Shown: one piece after another, positions 49,537 through 57,359 of the stretch | Layout of the letters: each line of letters opens with the position of its first letter | How positions within the stretch are numbered: the first letter of the stretch is position 1 | Source: Arsenicicoccus dermatophilus | Lineage (GTDB): Bacteria; Actinomycetota; Actinomycetes; Actinomycetales; Dermatophilaceae | Assembly (NCBI RefSeq): GCF_022568795.1 | Contig: NZ_JAKZHU010000001.1 | Span: 310,001 to 374,000, forward strand | Reading direction: 5' to 3' | Length of the DNA stretch: 64,000 nucleotides | Position numbers and translations under genes: made by a program | Notes under the pieces: model-generated | The model's database searches: none | What the model was told of the DNA's origin: nothing | Seen by the model: the letters and a program-made list of their open reading frames with translations, nothing else

Positions 49537-50620
49537 CGGCAGGTGGCGGGCGCGCTACCGAGACGACACCGGCCGCGAGCACGCACGTCACTTCGCCCGC
49601 AAGGTCGACGCCCGGCGATGGCTGGACGAGGTGACCGCCTCCGTCGTCACCGGCCAGTACGTCGACCCCAGATCCGGGCGCATGGCGTTCCGGGCCTTCT
49701 ACGACACCTGGGCGGCCTCGCAGGACTGGGCGCCCCGCACCACCGAGGCCGCCGCCCTGGCCCTGGCATCCGTCACGTTCGCGGACCTGCCCATCCGGTC
49801 CGTCACCGAGCAGCACGTCCGCGACTGGATGAAGGCCATGCAGGGCGCCCAGGGCCTCGCAGCCACCACCCGGCGCACTAGGTTCAACTACGTCCGCATG
49901 GCTTTCCTGGCCGCCGTCCGTCAGCGCGTCATCCCCACCGACCCGACAGCCGGGGTCAAGCCGCCCCAGGTACCCAAGGCCGAGGGGTCCATGCGTGTCC
50001 CCACTTCCGAGCAGGTCGGCCGCGCACTCGACGCCGCAGACGAGCTGTTCCGGCCCTTCGTGGCCGTGTGCGCCTTCGCCGGCCTGCGCCTCGGTGAGGC
50101 AGCGGGGTTGCAGCTCGGAGACGTGGACTTCCTGCGACGCACGATCACCGTCCGCCGCCAGGTTCAGGGATGCTCCCGCGAGGGCACCTCGGTGACGCCA
50201 CCGAAGTGCGGGTCGGTCAGGACAGTCCCCGCGCCGTCAGGCCTCGTGACGCTCCTCGCGCAGCACGTCGAGTGGCTGGGCCTGTCCGAGGCCGACGAGT
50301 GGCTGATAGCGCGCCTCGGGGTCCCCTACAACCGGTCGTCGGCGGGCGACCAGTGGCGGCGCGTCAGGGCCAAGGCCGGGCTCCACGGGTTCACGCTCCA
50401 CGACCTGCGACACCACTACGCCTCGGGGCTGATCGCGGCCGGCTGCGACGTCGTGACCGTGCAGCACGCTCTCGGCCACTCGTCGCCGTCCATCACCCTC
50501 GACGTCTACTCCCACCTGTGGCCCAAGGCGGACGACCGGACGCGAGCAGCCGCCGCAGACCTGATGAGTGCCGCTCTCGGGGATTCTGCGGACTCTGTGC
50601 GGACTGCGGCGGCTGATTAG
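49511..50620 (+). CDS. Tyrosine recombinase (integrase)
   Basis: A 369-residue phage integrase. An N-terminal arm-binding domain (MASIAKRPDGRWRARYRDDTGREHARHF), a SAM-like core-binding domain (about 60-150) and the catalytic domain are present, with Arg193 (GLRLGEAAGL), Lys232, His297/Arg300 (HDLRHH), His323 (LGHSS) and the nucleophile Tyr333 (DVYSHLW). The set is complete, so the enzyme should be active. The start at 49511 gives the conserved N-terminus; the frame extends back inside the repressor gene. The last codons contain two arm-type repeats, and the att core lies 31 bp after the stop. Confidence 0.93.
   Translation: MASIAKRPDGRWRARYRDDTGREHARHFARKVDARRWLDEVTASVVTGQYVDPRSGRMAFRAFYDTWAASQDWAPRTTEAAALALASVTFADLPIRSVTEQHVRDWMKAMQGAQGLAATTRRTRFNYVRMAFLAAVRQRVIPTDPTAGVKPPQVPKAEGSMRVPTSEQVGRALDAADELFRPFVAVCAFAGLRLGEAAGLQLGDVDFLRRTITVRRQVQGCSREGTSVTPPKCGSVRTVPAPSGLVTLLAQHVEWLGLSEADEWLIARLGVPYNRSSAGDQWRRVRAKAGLHGFTLHDLRHHYASGLIAAGCDVVTVQHALGHSSPSITLDVYSHLWPKADDRTRAAAADLMSAALGDSADSVRTAAAD
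50587..50605. other. Integrase arm-type sites, right pair
   Basis: TGCGGACT at 50587-50594 and again at 50598-50605, 11 bp apart, within the last codons of the integrase gene. They match the pair at 40495-40513 in sequence, spacing and orientation. Confidence 0.65.
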
Positions 50621-50635
50621 CGCTCTGACCTGCGG

Positions 50636-51166
50636 TTACTCGACCGTCGAGCCGTAGCCGTAGAAGGGTGTGGTCTGCCGCAGCCCGAACCTGCGGGTCA
50701 GCCGGGCGAATCCGGCGTGCGAGCCGATCCCGCGCGACAGGGCCGACTGGGCGTTGTTGTCCGACACCTGCAGCGCCCGCACCATCCAGGCCCGCTCGAT
50801 GGGCGTCGGGCCGCGGCGACGCTCGTTGGCGTGCAGGAAGGTCGCCGCGCTGGTGGCGAGCTTGGTGGTCGAGGCGAGGAAGACCCTCCTGTCTCCGCGA
50901 TAGCTCAGCCAGACCCCCGTGCGGTTGTCCCGGATCGCGACCCCCATGTCGTAGGGCGCGACGAGCGGCACCACCTCCCGCAGGAACCTCGCCTGCTGCA
51001 CCTGGACGGGTGACGGGACAGCGGGTGCGGGAGCGAGGGCCACGGACGCCCGAGCGGCCTCGGGCGGGTGGGCGGCGGCGTCGGCTGCGGTCCCCGTGCC
51101 GATTGCCAGACCCGCGACGAGCAGTCTCGCGAGCGTGGTGGTCAGGCCGGTCCGTCGATTCCCCAT
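50636..51166 (-). pseudogene. Class A beta-lactamase-like serine hydrolase, severed 5' part
   Basis: A 176-residue fragment with an N-terminal signal or anchor (about 8-31), then SxxK as Ser99-Lys102 (ASTTKLA) and SDN at 135-137, the first two catalytic boxes of the beta-lactamase/D-Ala-D-Ala peptidase fold. It ends in four satellite-encoded residues after the att core and lacks the third box, which remains at 40009-40387. As it stands the product cannot be active. The intact protein was an exported serine hydrolase; beta-lactamase activity is possible but unproven. Confidence 0.88.
50652..50663. other. Attachment core, right copy
   Basis: CCGTAGCCGTAG, identical to 40376-40387, at the point where the N-terminal hydrolase fragment departs from its natural reading (Tyr-Gly-Tyr-Gly, then Ser-Thr-Val-Glu-stop from satellite sequence). 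Confidence 0.88.
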
Positions 51167-51306
51167 CAGCGTCCCCCCGGTGCGGGCAGGGGAGCACGCT
51201 GCGTCTCAGCGAATCATCACCCTGCGTGAGGGAAACCTAGGCACGGCTGTGTGCGGGCTGAGACGGAAGAGGCTACGGACAACTCGTCTGGCCTGGACAA
51301 GTGCGG

Positions 51307-51936
51307 TCAGGTCGGGCGTATGACGCTCCACGGGATGCGGGCACGCTCGGTGACCTCACCGATGGTGGACCACTCGTCCCGCCCCAGCCGTGCCACCGGA
51401 GCGAGGTCCCGGATCCGGGCGTGGGGCGCCTCCGGGTCGGTGCGGTCGAGCACGGCGGCGTCGACCGCGACGTGCGTCACCGCGCCGATGACGACGGTGG
51501 AGTCCCCGAGGGTGAGCTCCTGGTGGAGGCGGCACTCGATGGCCACCGGGGACTCGGCGAGGCGGGGCACGGAGACCGTCGCTGCGGGCTCCCGGGTCAG
51601 GCCGAGGGCGTCGAGCTCGCTGACCTCGGGCGGGTAGTCGGTGCCCGTCGCGTTGCCCACCTCGACGTGCCGCTCGCCGAGCAGGTGGATGACGAACTCG
51701 CCGGTCTGCTGGACGTTCCGAAGGGTGTCCTTGACCCCGACGGAGGTGAACTGCACCATCGGCGGCCGCACGCACGAGACGGTGTAGAAGGAGTGCGGCG
51801 CGAGGTTGTCCACCCCGGCCGCCGACCGTGTCGTCACCCAGGCGATGGGCCGGGGGACGACCACCGAGGTGAGCAGGCGGTACATCGCGGCCGGGGGAAG
51901 GCCCTGGTCACCCGCAGCGGGGTAGTCGATGCGCAT
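51307..51936 (-). CDS. Flavin reductase-like (FMN-binding split-barrel) protein
   Basis: A 209-residue protein. MYRLLTSVVVPRPIAWVTT, NLAPHSFYTVSCVRPPMVQFTSVG and KDTLRNVQQTGEFVIHLL are the classical blocks of the flavin reductase-like FMN-binding family. Members bind FMN; some reduce flavins with NAD(P)H for a monooxygenase, others have unknown roles, and no oxygenase gene is near. The ATG at 51936 is preceded by a GGGGG stretch. The frame extends upstream, but only as basic low-complexity sequence. Confidence 0.85.
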   Translation of the reverse strand: MRIDYPAAGDQGLPPAAMYRLLTSVVVPRPIAWVTTRSAAGVDNLAPHSFYTVSCVRPPMVQFTSVGVKDTLRNVQQTGEFVIHLLGERHVEVGNATGTDYPPEVSELDALGLTREPAATVSVPRLAESPVAIECRLHQELTLGDSTVVIGAVTHVAVDAAVLDRTDPEAPHARIRDLAPVARLGRDEWSTIGEVTERARIPWSVIRPT

Positions 51937-52041
51937 GCCCCCACGGTATGTCGCACGGCGGCTCGCCGGACCGCGTGCGTCCGCCCCGTCGCAGGCTCGT
52001 CCGACCCCGCTTCGGCCTCGTCGCCCGGCTCGGCAGCACGT

Positions 52042-52084
52042 CGAGGGCGCGCCGACCCGCACCGTGCGGGTCGGCGCGCCCTCG
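52042..52084. terminator. Long perfect inverted repeat, terminator of the phosphorylase operon
   Basis: Arms at 52042-52062 and 52064-52084 are 21-bp perfect complements about one base. The structure lies 18 bp after the GH65 stop at 52103 and also faces the upstream side of the flavin reductase gene. Confidence 0.85.
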
Positions 52085-52102
52085 CGTCACCGGGGCAGCG
52101 GG

Positions 52103-54628
52103 TCAGTCGCTCACGCGCGGGTCGCTGGGTGCGCTGCTGGCCCGCCGCGGCAGGTCGGGGTTGGGGACGCCCGCCGTGATGATGGTGCCGTCGGCCCGCA
52201 GGTCGCCGATCACCGGGTGGGTGCCCTCCAGCGAGCGCCGCCGCGGGCCCTGCCCGGCCAGCGGCACGGTCACCGGAGCACCGGCGCGCACCTCGTGGTG
52301 CTCGCCGCGCACGGCCACCTCGAGCGCGTCGCCCTCCTCCACCTCGAAGCCGATCGAATCCTGCCGCACGGTCACCCGCACCCGGGTGCCGCGCACCCGG
52401 ATCGGGAACGTCAGCTCCGGCCAGTCCTCGGGCAACCGCGGGTCGAAGGTGATGTCCCCGTGGTAGTCTCGCATCCCGGCGAAGCCGTAGACGAGCGCTG
52501 CCCAGACGCCACCGGCCGAGGCGATGTGCACCCCGTCGGAGGTGTTGCGGTGCAGGTCGGCCAGGTCGACGTACAGGCCCGCGCGGAAGTAGCGCAGCGC
52601 CATCTCGGCATACCCCACCTCGGCCGCGATGATCGACTGCACGACCGCCGACAGGGTGGAGTCACCCGTGGTGATCGGGTCGTAGTAGTCGAAGTCGCGT
52701 CGCTTGGCCTCCAGGGAGAAGCGGTCGCCCTGCAGGAACAGCGCGAGCACCACGTCGGCCTGCTTGAGCACCTGGAAGCGGTAGATCACCAGCGGGTGGT
52801 AGTGCAGCAGCAGCGGCCGCTTGGTCGGCTCGGTGCGGGCCAGGTCCCACACCTCGCGGTCGAGGAACTGGTCGTCCTGCGGGTGGATCTCCAGGGTCTG
52901 GTCGTACGGGATGTGCATGCCGTCGGCGCAGGCCTGCCACTCGTCGATCTCGGCCGGGTCCAGGTCGAGCCGGCGGGTCAGACGCAGGTATGCCGAAGGG
53001 TCCGCGGCGCCCAGCTCGCGGACGGCGCGGGCGGCTCGCTCGAGGTTGTCGCGGGCCATGACGTTGGTGAACAGGTTGTTGTTGACGACGGTGGTGTACT
53101 CGTCCGGCCCGGTCACCCCGTGGATGTGGAAGGACCGGGTGCCGTTCTCCCGCCAGAAGCCGAGGTCGGCCCACATCCGCGCGGTCTCGACGAGTACCTC
53201 GATGCCGTCGCGGGCCATGAAGCCCACGTCACCGGTGATGTCGCCGAACTTGCTGAAGGCGAAGGCCACGTCGGCGTCGATGTGGTACTGCGCGGTGCCG
53301 GCGGCGTAGTAGGCCGAGGCCTCGTCGCCGTTGATGGTCCGCCAGGGGAACAGCGCTCCGCGCTGGGCGAGCTCGCGGGCACGCTCGCGTGCCTTGGGCA
53401 GCATCTGCACCCGGCAGCGCAGGGCGTTGCGGGCGACCTCGGGGGAGGTGTACGTCAGGAAGGGGATGACGTAGATCTCGGTGTCCCAGAAGTAGTGGCC
53501 CTCGTAGCCCGACCCGGACACGCCCTTGGCGGCGATGCCGAGCTGGTCGGCGCGCGCCGAGGCCTGGGCGAGCTGGAACAGGCTCCAGCGGACGGCCTGC
53601 TGCAGCGCCGGGTGCCCCTCGACGGCGACGTCGGTGTTGGCCCAGTAGCGGTCCAGCCAGGCGCGCTGCTGGTCGATGTAGTGCTGGGCGCCGTACTCGC
53701 GCACCCGGTCCAGGGTGCGGCGGCAGCGGTCGACGAGCTCGCGCACGGGGACGCCGCGGGAGGTGTGGTAGGTCACGGCCTTGGTCACCGTGATCGTCTG
53801 CCCCTCGCGGGCGTCGACGCGGTAGATCTTGCGGCCGCGGTCCTGGTCGGAGTCGATGAGCTCCTCGTAGTCCGCGTCGGTCTCGATGACATGGTCGGCG
53901 CCGACGGCGAGGGTCATGCCGGAGCGGGCGGTCTTGTAGCCCAGGATGATCCGGCGCTCGCTGTGCCAGTGGGACTGGGGCAGCAGCACCCGCTCGGTGA
54001 AGGTCGCGGCCTTGCGCGGGTCTCGGCCCTCGCCCATCGCCGAGCCGGGCACGTGGTACTCGTCCTTGCCGTCCTGGCGGTTGATGATCTGGCTGGAGAT
54101 GACGACGGGGGCGTCCCCCTCGAGCATCTCCACCTCGAGGGTCATGATCGCCAGGTGGCGCTCGGTGAAGCTCACCATCCGGGTCGCCGAGACGCGCACC
54201 CGCTTGCCGGACGCGGTGCGCACCACCAGGTCCCGGCACAGGCGCCCGGTCCGGAAGTCCAGGGCCTGCTCGTACTCCACCAGGTCGGCCACGGACAGCA
54301 GCAGCGGCTCGTCGTCGACGTAGAGCTTCATCAGCTTGCTGTCGGGGACGTTGACGATCGTCTGGCCCACCTTGGCGAAGCCGAAGGCTGCCTCCGCGTG
54401 CCGGATGTCCCAGGTCTCGTGGAAGCCGTTGATGAAGGTGCCGTGGGTGTGCGCGTCGCGGCCCTCGGGCGGGTTGCCCCGCATGCCGAGATAGCCGTTG
54501 CCGACGGCGAAGAGGGTCTCGATCGTCCCCAGGTCGTCGCTGCAGTACTCGGTCTCCACCAGGCGCCAGGGGTCGACGGGGAAGCGGGTGCGGTCGAGGG
54601 GGTCCTCGCCGAGGTCGTGAGGGCTCAC
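52103..54628 (-). CDS. Glycoside hydrolase family 65 alpha-glucoside phosphorylase
   Basis: An 841-residue enzyme: an N-terminal beta-sandwich, a linker, an (alpha/alpha)6 barrel with the catalytic acid Glu510 in GVTGPDEYTTVVNNN, and a C-terminal beta domain. GYEGHYFWDTEIYVIPF is the substrate loop. GH65 enzymes split maltose, trehalose, kojibiose or nigerose with phosphate to glucose and beta-glucose-1-phosphate; specificity cannot be read by eye. It is co-transcribed with beta-phosphoglucomutase through an ATGA overlap, which fits the release of beta-glucose-1-phosphate. Confidence 0.9.
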   Translation of the reverse strand: MSPHDLGEDPLDRTRFPVDPWRLVETEYCSDDLGTIETLFAVGNGYLGMRGNPPEGRDAHTHGTFINGFHETWDIRHAEAAFGFAKVGQTIVNVPDSKLMKLYVDDEPLLLSVADLVEYEQALDFRTGRLCRDLVVRTASGKRVRVSATRMVSFTERHLAIMTLEVEMLEGDAPVVISSQIINRQDGKDEYHVPGSAMGEGRDPRKAATFTERVLLPQSHWHSERRIILGYKTARSGMTLAVGADHVIETDADYEELIDSDQDRGRKIYRVDAREGQTITVTKAVTYHTSRGVPVRELVDRCRRTLDRVREYGAQHYIDQQRAWLDRYWANTDVAVEGHPALQQAVRWSLFQLAQASARADQLGIAAKGVSGSGYEGHYFWDTEIYVIPFLTYTSPEVARNALRCRVQMLPKARERARELAQRGALFPWRTINGDEASAYYAAGTAQYHIDADVAFAFSKFGDITGDVGFMARDGIEVLVETARMWADLGFWRENGTRSFHIHGVTGPDEYTTVVNNNLFTNVMARDNLERAARAVRELGAADPSAYLRLTRRLDLDPAEIDEWQACADGMHIPYDQTLEIHPQDDQFLDREVWDLARTEPTKRPLLLHYHPLVIYRFQVLKQADVVLALFLQGDRFSLEAKRRDFDYYDPITTGDSTLSAVVQSIIAAEVGYAEMALRYFRAGLYVDLADLHRNTSDGVHIASAGGVWAALVYGFAGMRDYHGDITFDPRLPEDWPELTFPIRVRGTRVRVTVRQDSIGFEVEEGDALEVAVRGEHHEVRAGAPVTVPLAGQGPRRRSLEGTHPVIGDLRADGTIITAGVPNPDLPRRASSAPSDPRVSD

Positions 54629-55338
54629 TTCACCAGCTCGTCGAGGTCGGAGACGACGAGGTCGGCGCCGTTGCGGGTGAGCGCCTCGACGCCCGCGCCG
54701 CGGTCCACGCCGATGACCAGGCCGAAGTCGCCGGCCCGCCCGGCGGCCACGCCGGACTCGGCGTCCTCCAGGACGACGGCGCGTTCCTTCGCCACCCCCA
54801 GGCGCGCGGCGGCGGCGAGGAAGGTGTCGGGGGCGGGCTTGCCGGGCAGGCCCTCCTGCCGGGCGACCAGGCCGTCGACGATCACCGGGAAGCGGTCGAT
54901 CAGGCCGGCGGCCTCGAGCACGGGGCGGGCGTTCTGGGAGGAGGAGACCACCGCGACCTTGGTGCCGAGGGTGGTCAGGTGGTCGAGCAGGTGCAGCGAG
55001 CCGGGGTAGGCCTGCATGCCGTCGCGGTGCAGCACCTCCATGAAGGCGGCGTTCTTGCGGTTGCCGAGGCCGGCGACGGTCTCCGCGTCGGGGCCGTCGG
55101 TGGGGTCGCCCTCGGGCAGCACGATGTCGCGGGAGGCGAGGAAGGACCGCACCCCGTCATACCGGGGCTTGCCGTCCACGTGCGCGAAGTAGTCGGCGTC
55201 GGTGTAGGGCTCGGTCACTCCCCGGGTCGCGAGGAAGGCGTTGAACATCTCGCTCCACGCACGCATGTGCACGATCGCGGTAGGGGTGACGACCCCGTCG
55301 AGGTCGAAGAGAGCAGCGTCGTATCTGGTCCAGTCCAC
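54625..55338 (-). CDS. pgmB: Beta-phosphoglucomutase
   Basis: A 237-residue HAD mutase. Motif I is FDLDGVVTPTA with the phosphorylated first Asp, motif II Ser lies in VVSSSQN, motif III Lys in GKPAPD and motif IV in VLEDAESG. The cap domain carries the long actinobacterial form seen in fusions or pairs with GH65. It converts beta-glucose-1-phosphate to glucose-6-phosphate, feeding the phosphorylase product into glycolysis. It is first in the operon, 149 bp from a divergent ROK kinase gene. Confidence 0.88.
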   Translation of the reverse strand: MDWTRYDAALFDLDGVVTPTAIVHMRAWSEMFNAFLATRGVTEPYTDADYFAHVDGKPRYDGVRSFLASRDIVLPEGDPTDGPDAETVAGLGNRKNAAFMEVLHRDGMQAYPGSLHLLDHLTTLGTKVAVVSSSQNARPVLEAAGLIDRFPVIVDGLVARQEGLPGKPAPDTFLAAAARLGVAKERAVVLEDAESGVAAGRAGDFGLVIGVDRGAGVEALTRNGADLVVSDLDELVK

Positions 55339-55487
55339 GGCTCAACGGTAGCGACTCCGGAGGGGCGCTTGAACGATCCACACGCAGAGAGTCCCCGGGC
55401 GCACGAACCTGGCCCAGCGTCGTCGCCCACCGTGACAGTCGCTCGCCGAACGGGCGGTCCGCTGTCAGGCGCGGCACAGTTGTCCCC

Positions 55488-56444
55488 ATGACTGCTTCAG
55501 GACGTATGCCGGAAGGTCCCGCCACCGACGCCCGCCGCACCGTCGCCGGGATCGAGATGGGTGGCACCAAGGTCGTGTGCGCGCTCGCCGGCGGTCCCGA
55601 CGACCTGCGTGCCCGGACCTCCATCCCCACGACCGAGCCCGGGGCCACCCTGGACGCGATCGGCGCCTGGCTGCGCGAGCAGCAGGACGCCGGAGAGCGG
55701 ATCGACGCGTTGGGGGTCGCGGCCTTCGGCCCGGTGTGCCTGGACCGGGACGACGCGGCCTACGGCCACATCACCTCGACCCCCAAGCCGGGCTGGCAGG
55801 ACACCGACGTGGTGGGCGCGCTGCGTGGCCACCTGGACGTGCCGATCGCCTGGGACACCGACGTCAACGGGGCGGCGGTCGGCGAGCTGCGCTGGGGCGC
55901 AGGGCAGGACGTCGACTCGCTGGTCTATCTCACGGTCGGCACCGGGATCGGGGGCGGCGCCGTCCTCGACGGCCGCCCGGTCCACGGGCTGCTCCATCCC
56001 GAGATGGGTCACCTGATGGTCAACCCGCACCCCGCCGACGACTACCCGGGCCGGTGCCCTTACCACGGGCGGTGCGTGGAGGGCATGGCGAGCGGCCCGG
56101 CCTTCGCCGACCGCTTCGGGGCACGGCTGGAGACGCTCGACCCCGACCGGCAGCGCCAGGCCGCCGGGCTCGCGGGCTACTACGTCGGGCAGCTGATCGC
56201 CGGCATCGTCCTGACCCTGTCCCCGCACCGGATCGTGGTCGGTGGCGGTGTGCCGCACCTGGCAGGGGCGCTGGAGGCCATGCGCGGCGAGCTCGTCGAC
56301 CGGCTGGGGGGCTACGTGCGGCGGCCCGAGATCCTCGGCGGGGCCGGGGAGTACGTCGTGGCGCCCGGCCTCGGTGACGACGCCGGCGTCCTCGGGGCGG
56401 TCGCCCTCGGGCTGGACGCGCTGGCCGCCCGCCGAGCGGGGTGA
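55488..56444 (+). CDS. ROK-family sugar kinase (fructokinase-like)
   Basis: A 318-residue ROK kinase. The ATP motif is GIEMGGTKVVCAL, the catalytic Asp lies in WDTDVNGAAVGE, and the zinc motif is HPEMGH...CPYHGRCVEGMASG. The HPxMGHxxV and CPYHGxCxEG forms are those of the fructokinase/mannokinase branch of ROK rather than glucokinase. It phosphorylates a free hexose in the cytoplasm; as the neighbour of a disaccharide phosphorylase that releases free glucose, a glucose or fructose role is likely. It is divergent from pgmB. Confidence 0.87.
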   Translation: MTASGRMPEGPATDARRTVAGIEMGGTKVVCALAGGPDDLRARTSIPTTEPGATLDAIGAWLREQQDAGERIDALGVAAFGPVCLDRDDAAYGHITSTPKPGWQDTDVVGALRGHLDVPIAWDTDVNGAAVGELRWGAGQDVDSLVYLTVGTGIGGGAVLDGRPVHGLLHPEMGHLMVNPHPADDYPGRCPYHGRCVEGMASGPAFADRFGARLETLDPDRQRQAAGLAGYYVGQLIAGIVLTLSPHRIVVGGGVPHLAGALEAMRGELVDRLGGYVRRPEILGGAGEYVVAPGLGDDAGVLGAVALGLDALAARRAG

Positions 56445-56630
56445 GTCGGGGCAGGTCGGGGCGGTGCGGGTGCCGACGCGAGAGAGGGGGTGCAGCCGGG
56501 CGACCCCGCTTCCGGTGTCCTTGATCACTCAACGATTTCTCCAGCGATGTGAGGTGACCATTGCTAGGCCACTCAGGGGGTCCGGGGGTGGGGGTTCGGC
56601 GATGGGTGTGTCACCTGGGATGATGGCCGC

Positions 56631-57287
56631 ATGGGTGACCCGCGGTTGATGAGCCTCCAGCAGCGTTACGAGACCTGGGCCGACCACGCGCTCGCCGTCC
56701 TGATCGAGACCGCAGCGGTGCACCAGACCGCCATCACCTACGGCGACCTCGCCCACCAGGTCCAGGAGCGCTCGGGCATCCACACCGACGTCCCCGCCCA
56801 CAGCTGGCTCGGCAAGGTCCTCGCGATCGTCCACCACCGCACCACCTCCGCCGGGGAGCCCGACCTCGTCGCGCTCGCGGTCCTGCCGGGCGGCGCGGTG
56901 GGTCCGACCTTCGACGCGGTGCGCAAGGCCTGCGGCGCCGAGCCGTACGGCGAGGAGCGGCGCGAGCAGGTTGCCGCCGAGGCGCGCCTGGCCTGCAACC
57001 GGCGCTACGCGCCCGACGTGCCCGCGGAGGCGCAGCCGCTGCTGCACCCGATCACCTCGCTGGAGTCGACCCGCACCACGTCGGGCAGGACGGGCCGGGC
57101 CCCGACCCGTCCGGGCACCCGGGCGGTGCGAGAGCCGCGCGCCCCCAGGCCTCCTCGCGAGACGAAGCCCAAGGCGCCCAAGCCGCGGGCGAGCGACGGG
57201 GCGATCATCCCCGAGCGCGAGGACGCCTTCTGCCCCCGTTGCTTCTTGCAGCTGCCGCTCTCCGGCACCTGCGTCAGCTGCGACTGA
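56631..57287 (+). CDS. Unknown protein with N-terminal helical domain and C-terminal zinc ribbon
   Basis: A 218-residue protein in three parts. Residues 1 to about 125 form a folded domain with ITYGDLAHQVQERSG, HSWLGKVLAIVHHR and PDLVALAVLPGGAVG, a pattern found in uncharacterised actinobacterial proteins. Residues of about 140-190 are Arg/Pro/Lys-rich and likely disordered. The C-terminus is a four-Cys ribbon, CPRC...CVSC. The basic linker and ribbon suggest nucleic-acid binding. I cannot assign a function. It is monocistronic; the 186 bp before it show no gene. Confidence 0.7.
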   Translation: MGDPRLMSLQQRYETWADHALAVLIETAAVHQTAITYGDLAHQVQERSGIHTDVPAHSWLGKVLAIVHHRTTSAGEPDLVALAVLPGGAVGPTFDAVRKACGAEPYGEERREQVAAEARLACNRRYAPDVPAEAQPLLHPITSLESTRTTSGRTGRAPTRPGTRAVREPRAPRPPRETKPKAPKPRASDGAIIPEREDAFCPRCFLQLPLSGTCVSCD

Positions 57288-57359
57288 GCCCGTCCGCGGA
57301 CCGCTCCGGCACGGCCACCCACCCAGCGCGCGCGGTCGTGCCCCGACCGAGGAGGGCGG

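Larger units (their letters stand above)
40376..50663. mobile_element. Capsid-encoding, tailless phage satellite (cf-PICI-like)
   Basis: The 12-bp direct repeat CCGTAGCCGTAG bounds a 10.3-kb insert that splits a host hydrolase gene. Contents in order from the right: integrase and XRE regulator (plus strand), then on the minus strand excisionase, small genes, a likely winged-helix protein with palindromic repeats, HNH nuclease, large terminase, portal, MuF-like protein, scaffold, two small genes, major capsid and two head-completion genes. There are no tail, tape-measure, lysin, holin or DNA polymerase genes, and the head module runs right up to the end of the element. That set matches satellites that make their own small capsids and take tails from a helper. 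A remnant prophage cut down to its head module is the alternative, but the intact ends and compact order argue against it. Confidence 0.85.

Noticed and set aside
40376-50663. Complete prophage.
   Set aside because: No tail, tape-measure, lysis or replication genes, and both att cores are in place, so nothing is missing between them by simple deletion of one end.
40376-50663. Integration into a tRNA gene.
   Set aside because: The core lies in a protein-coding gene; neither flank folds as a tRNA.
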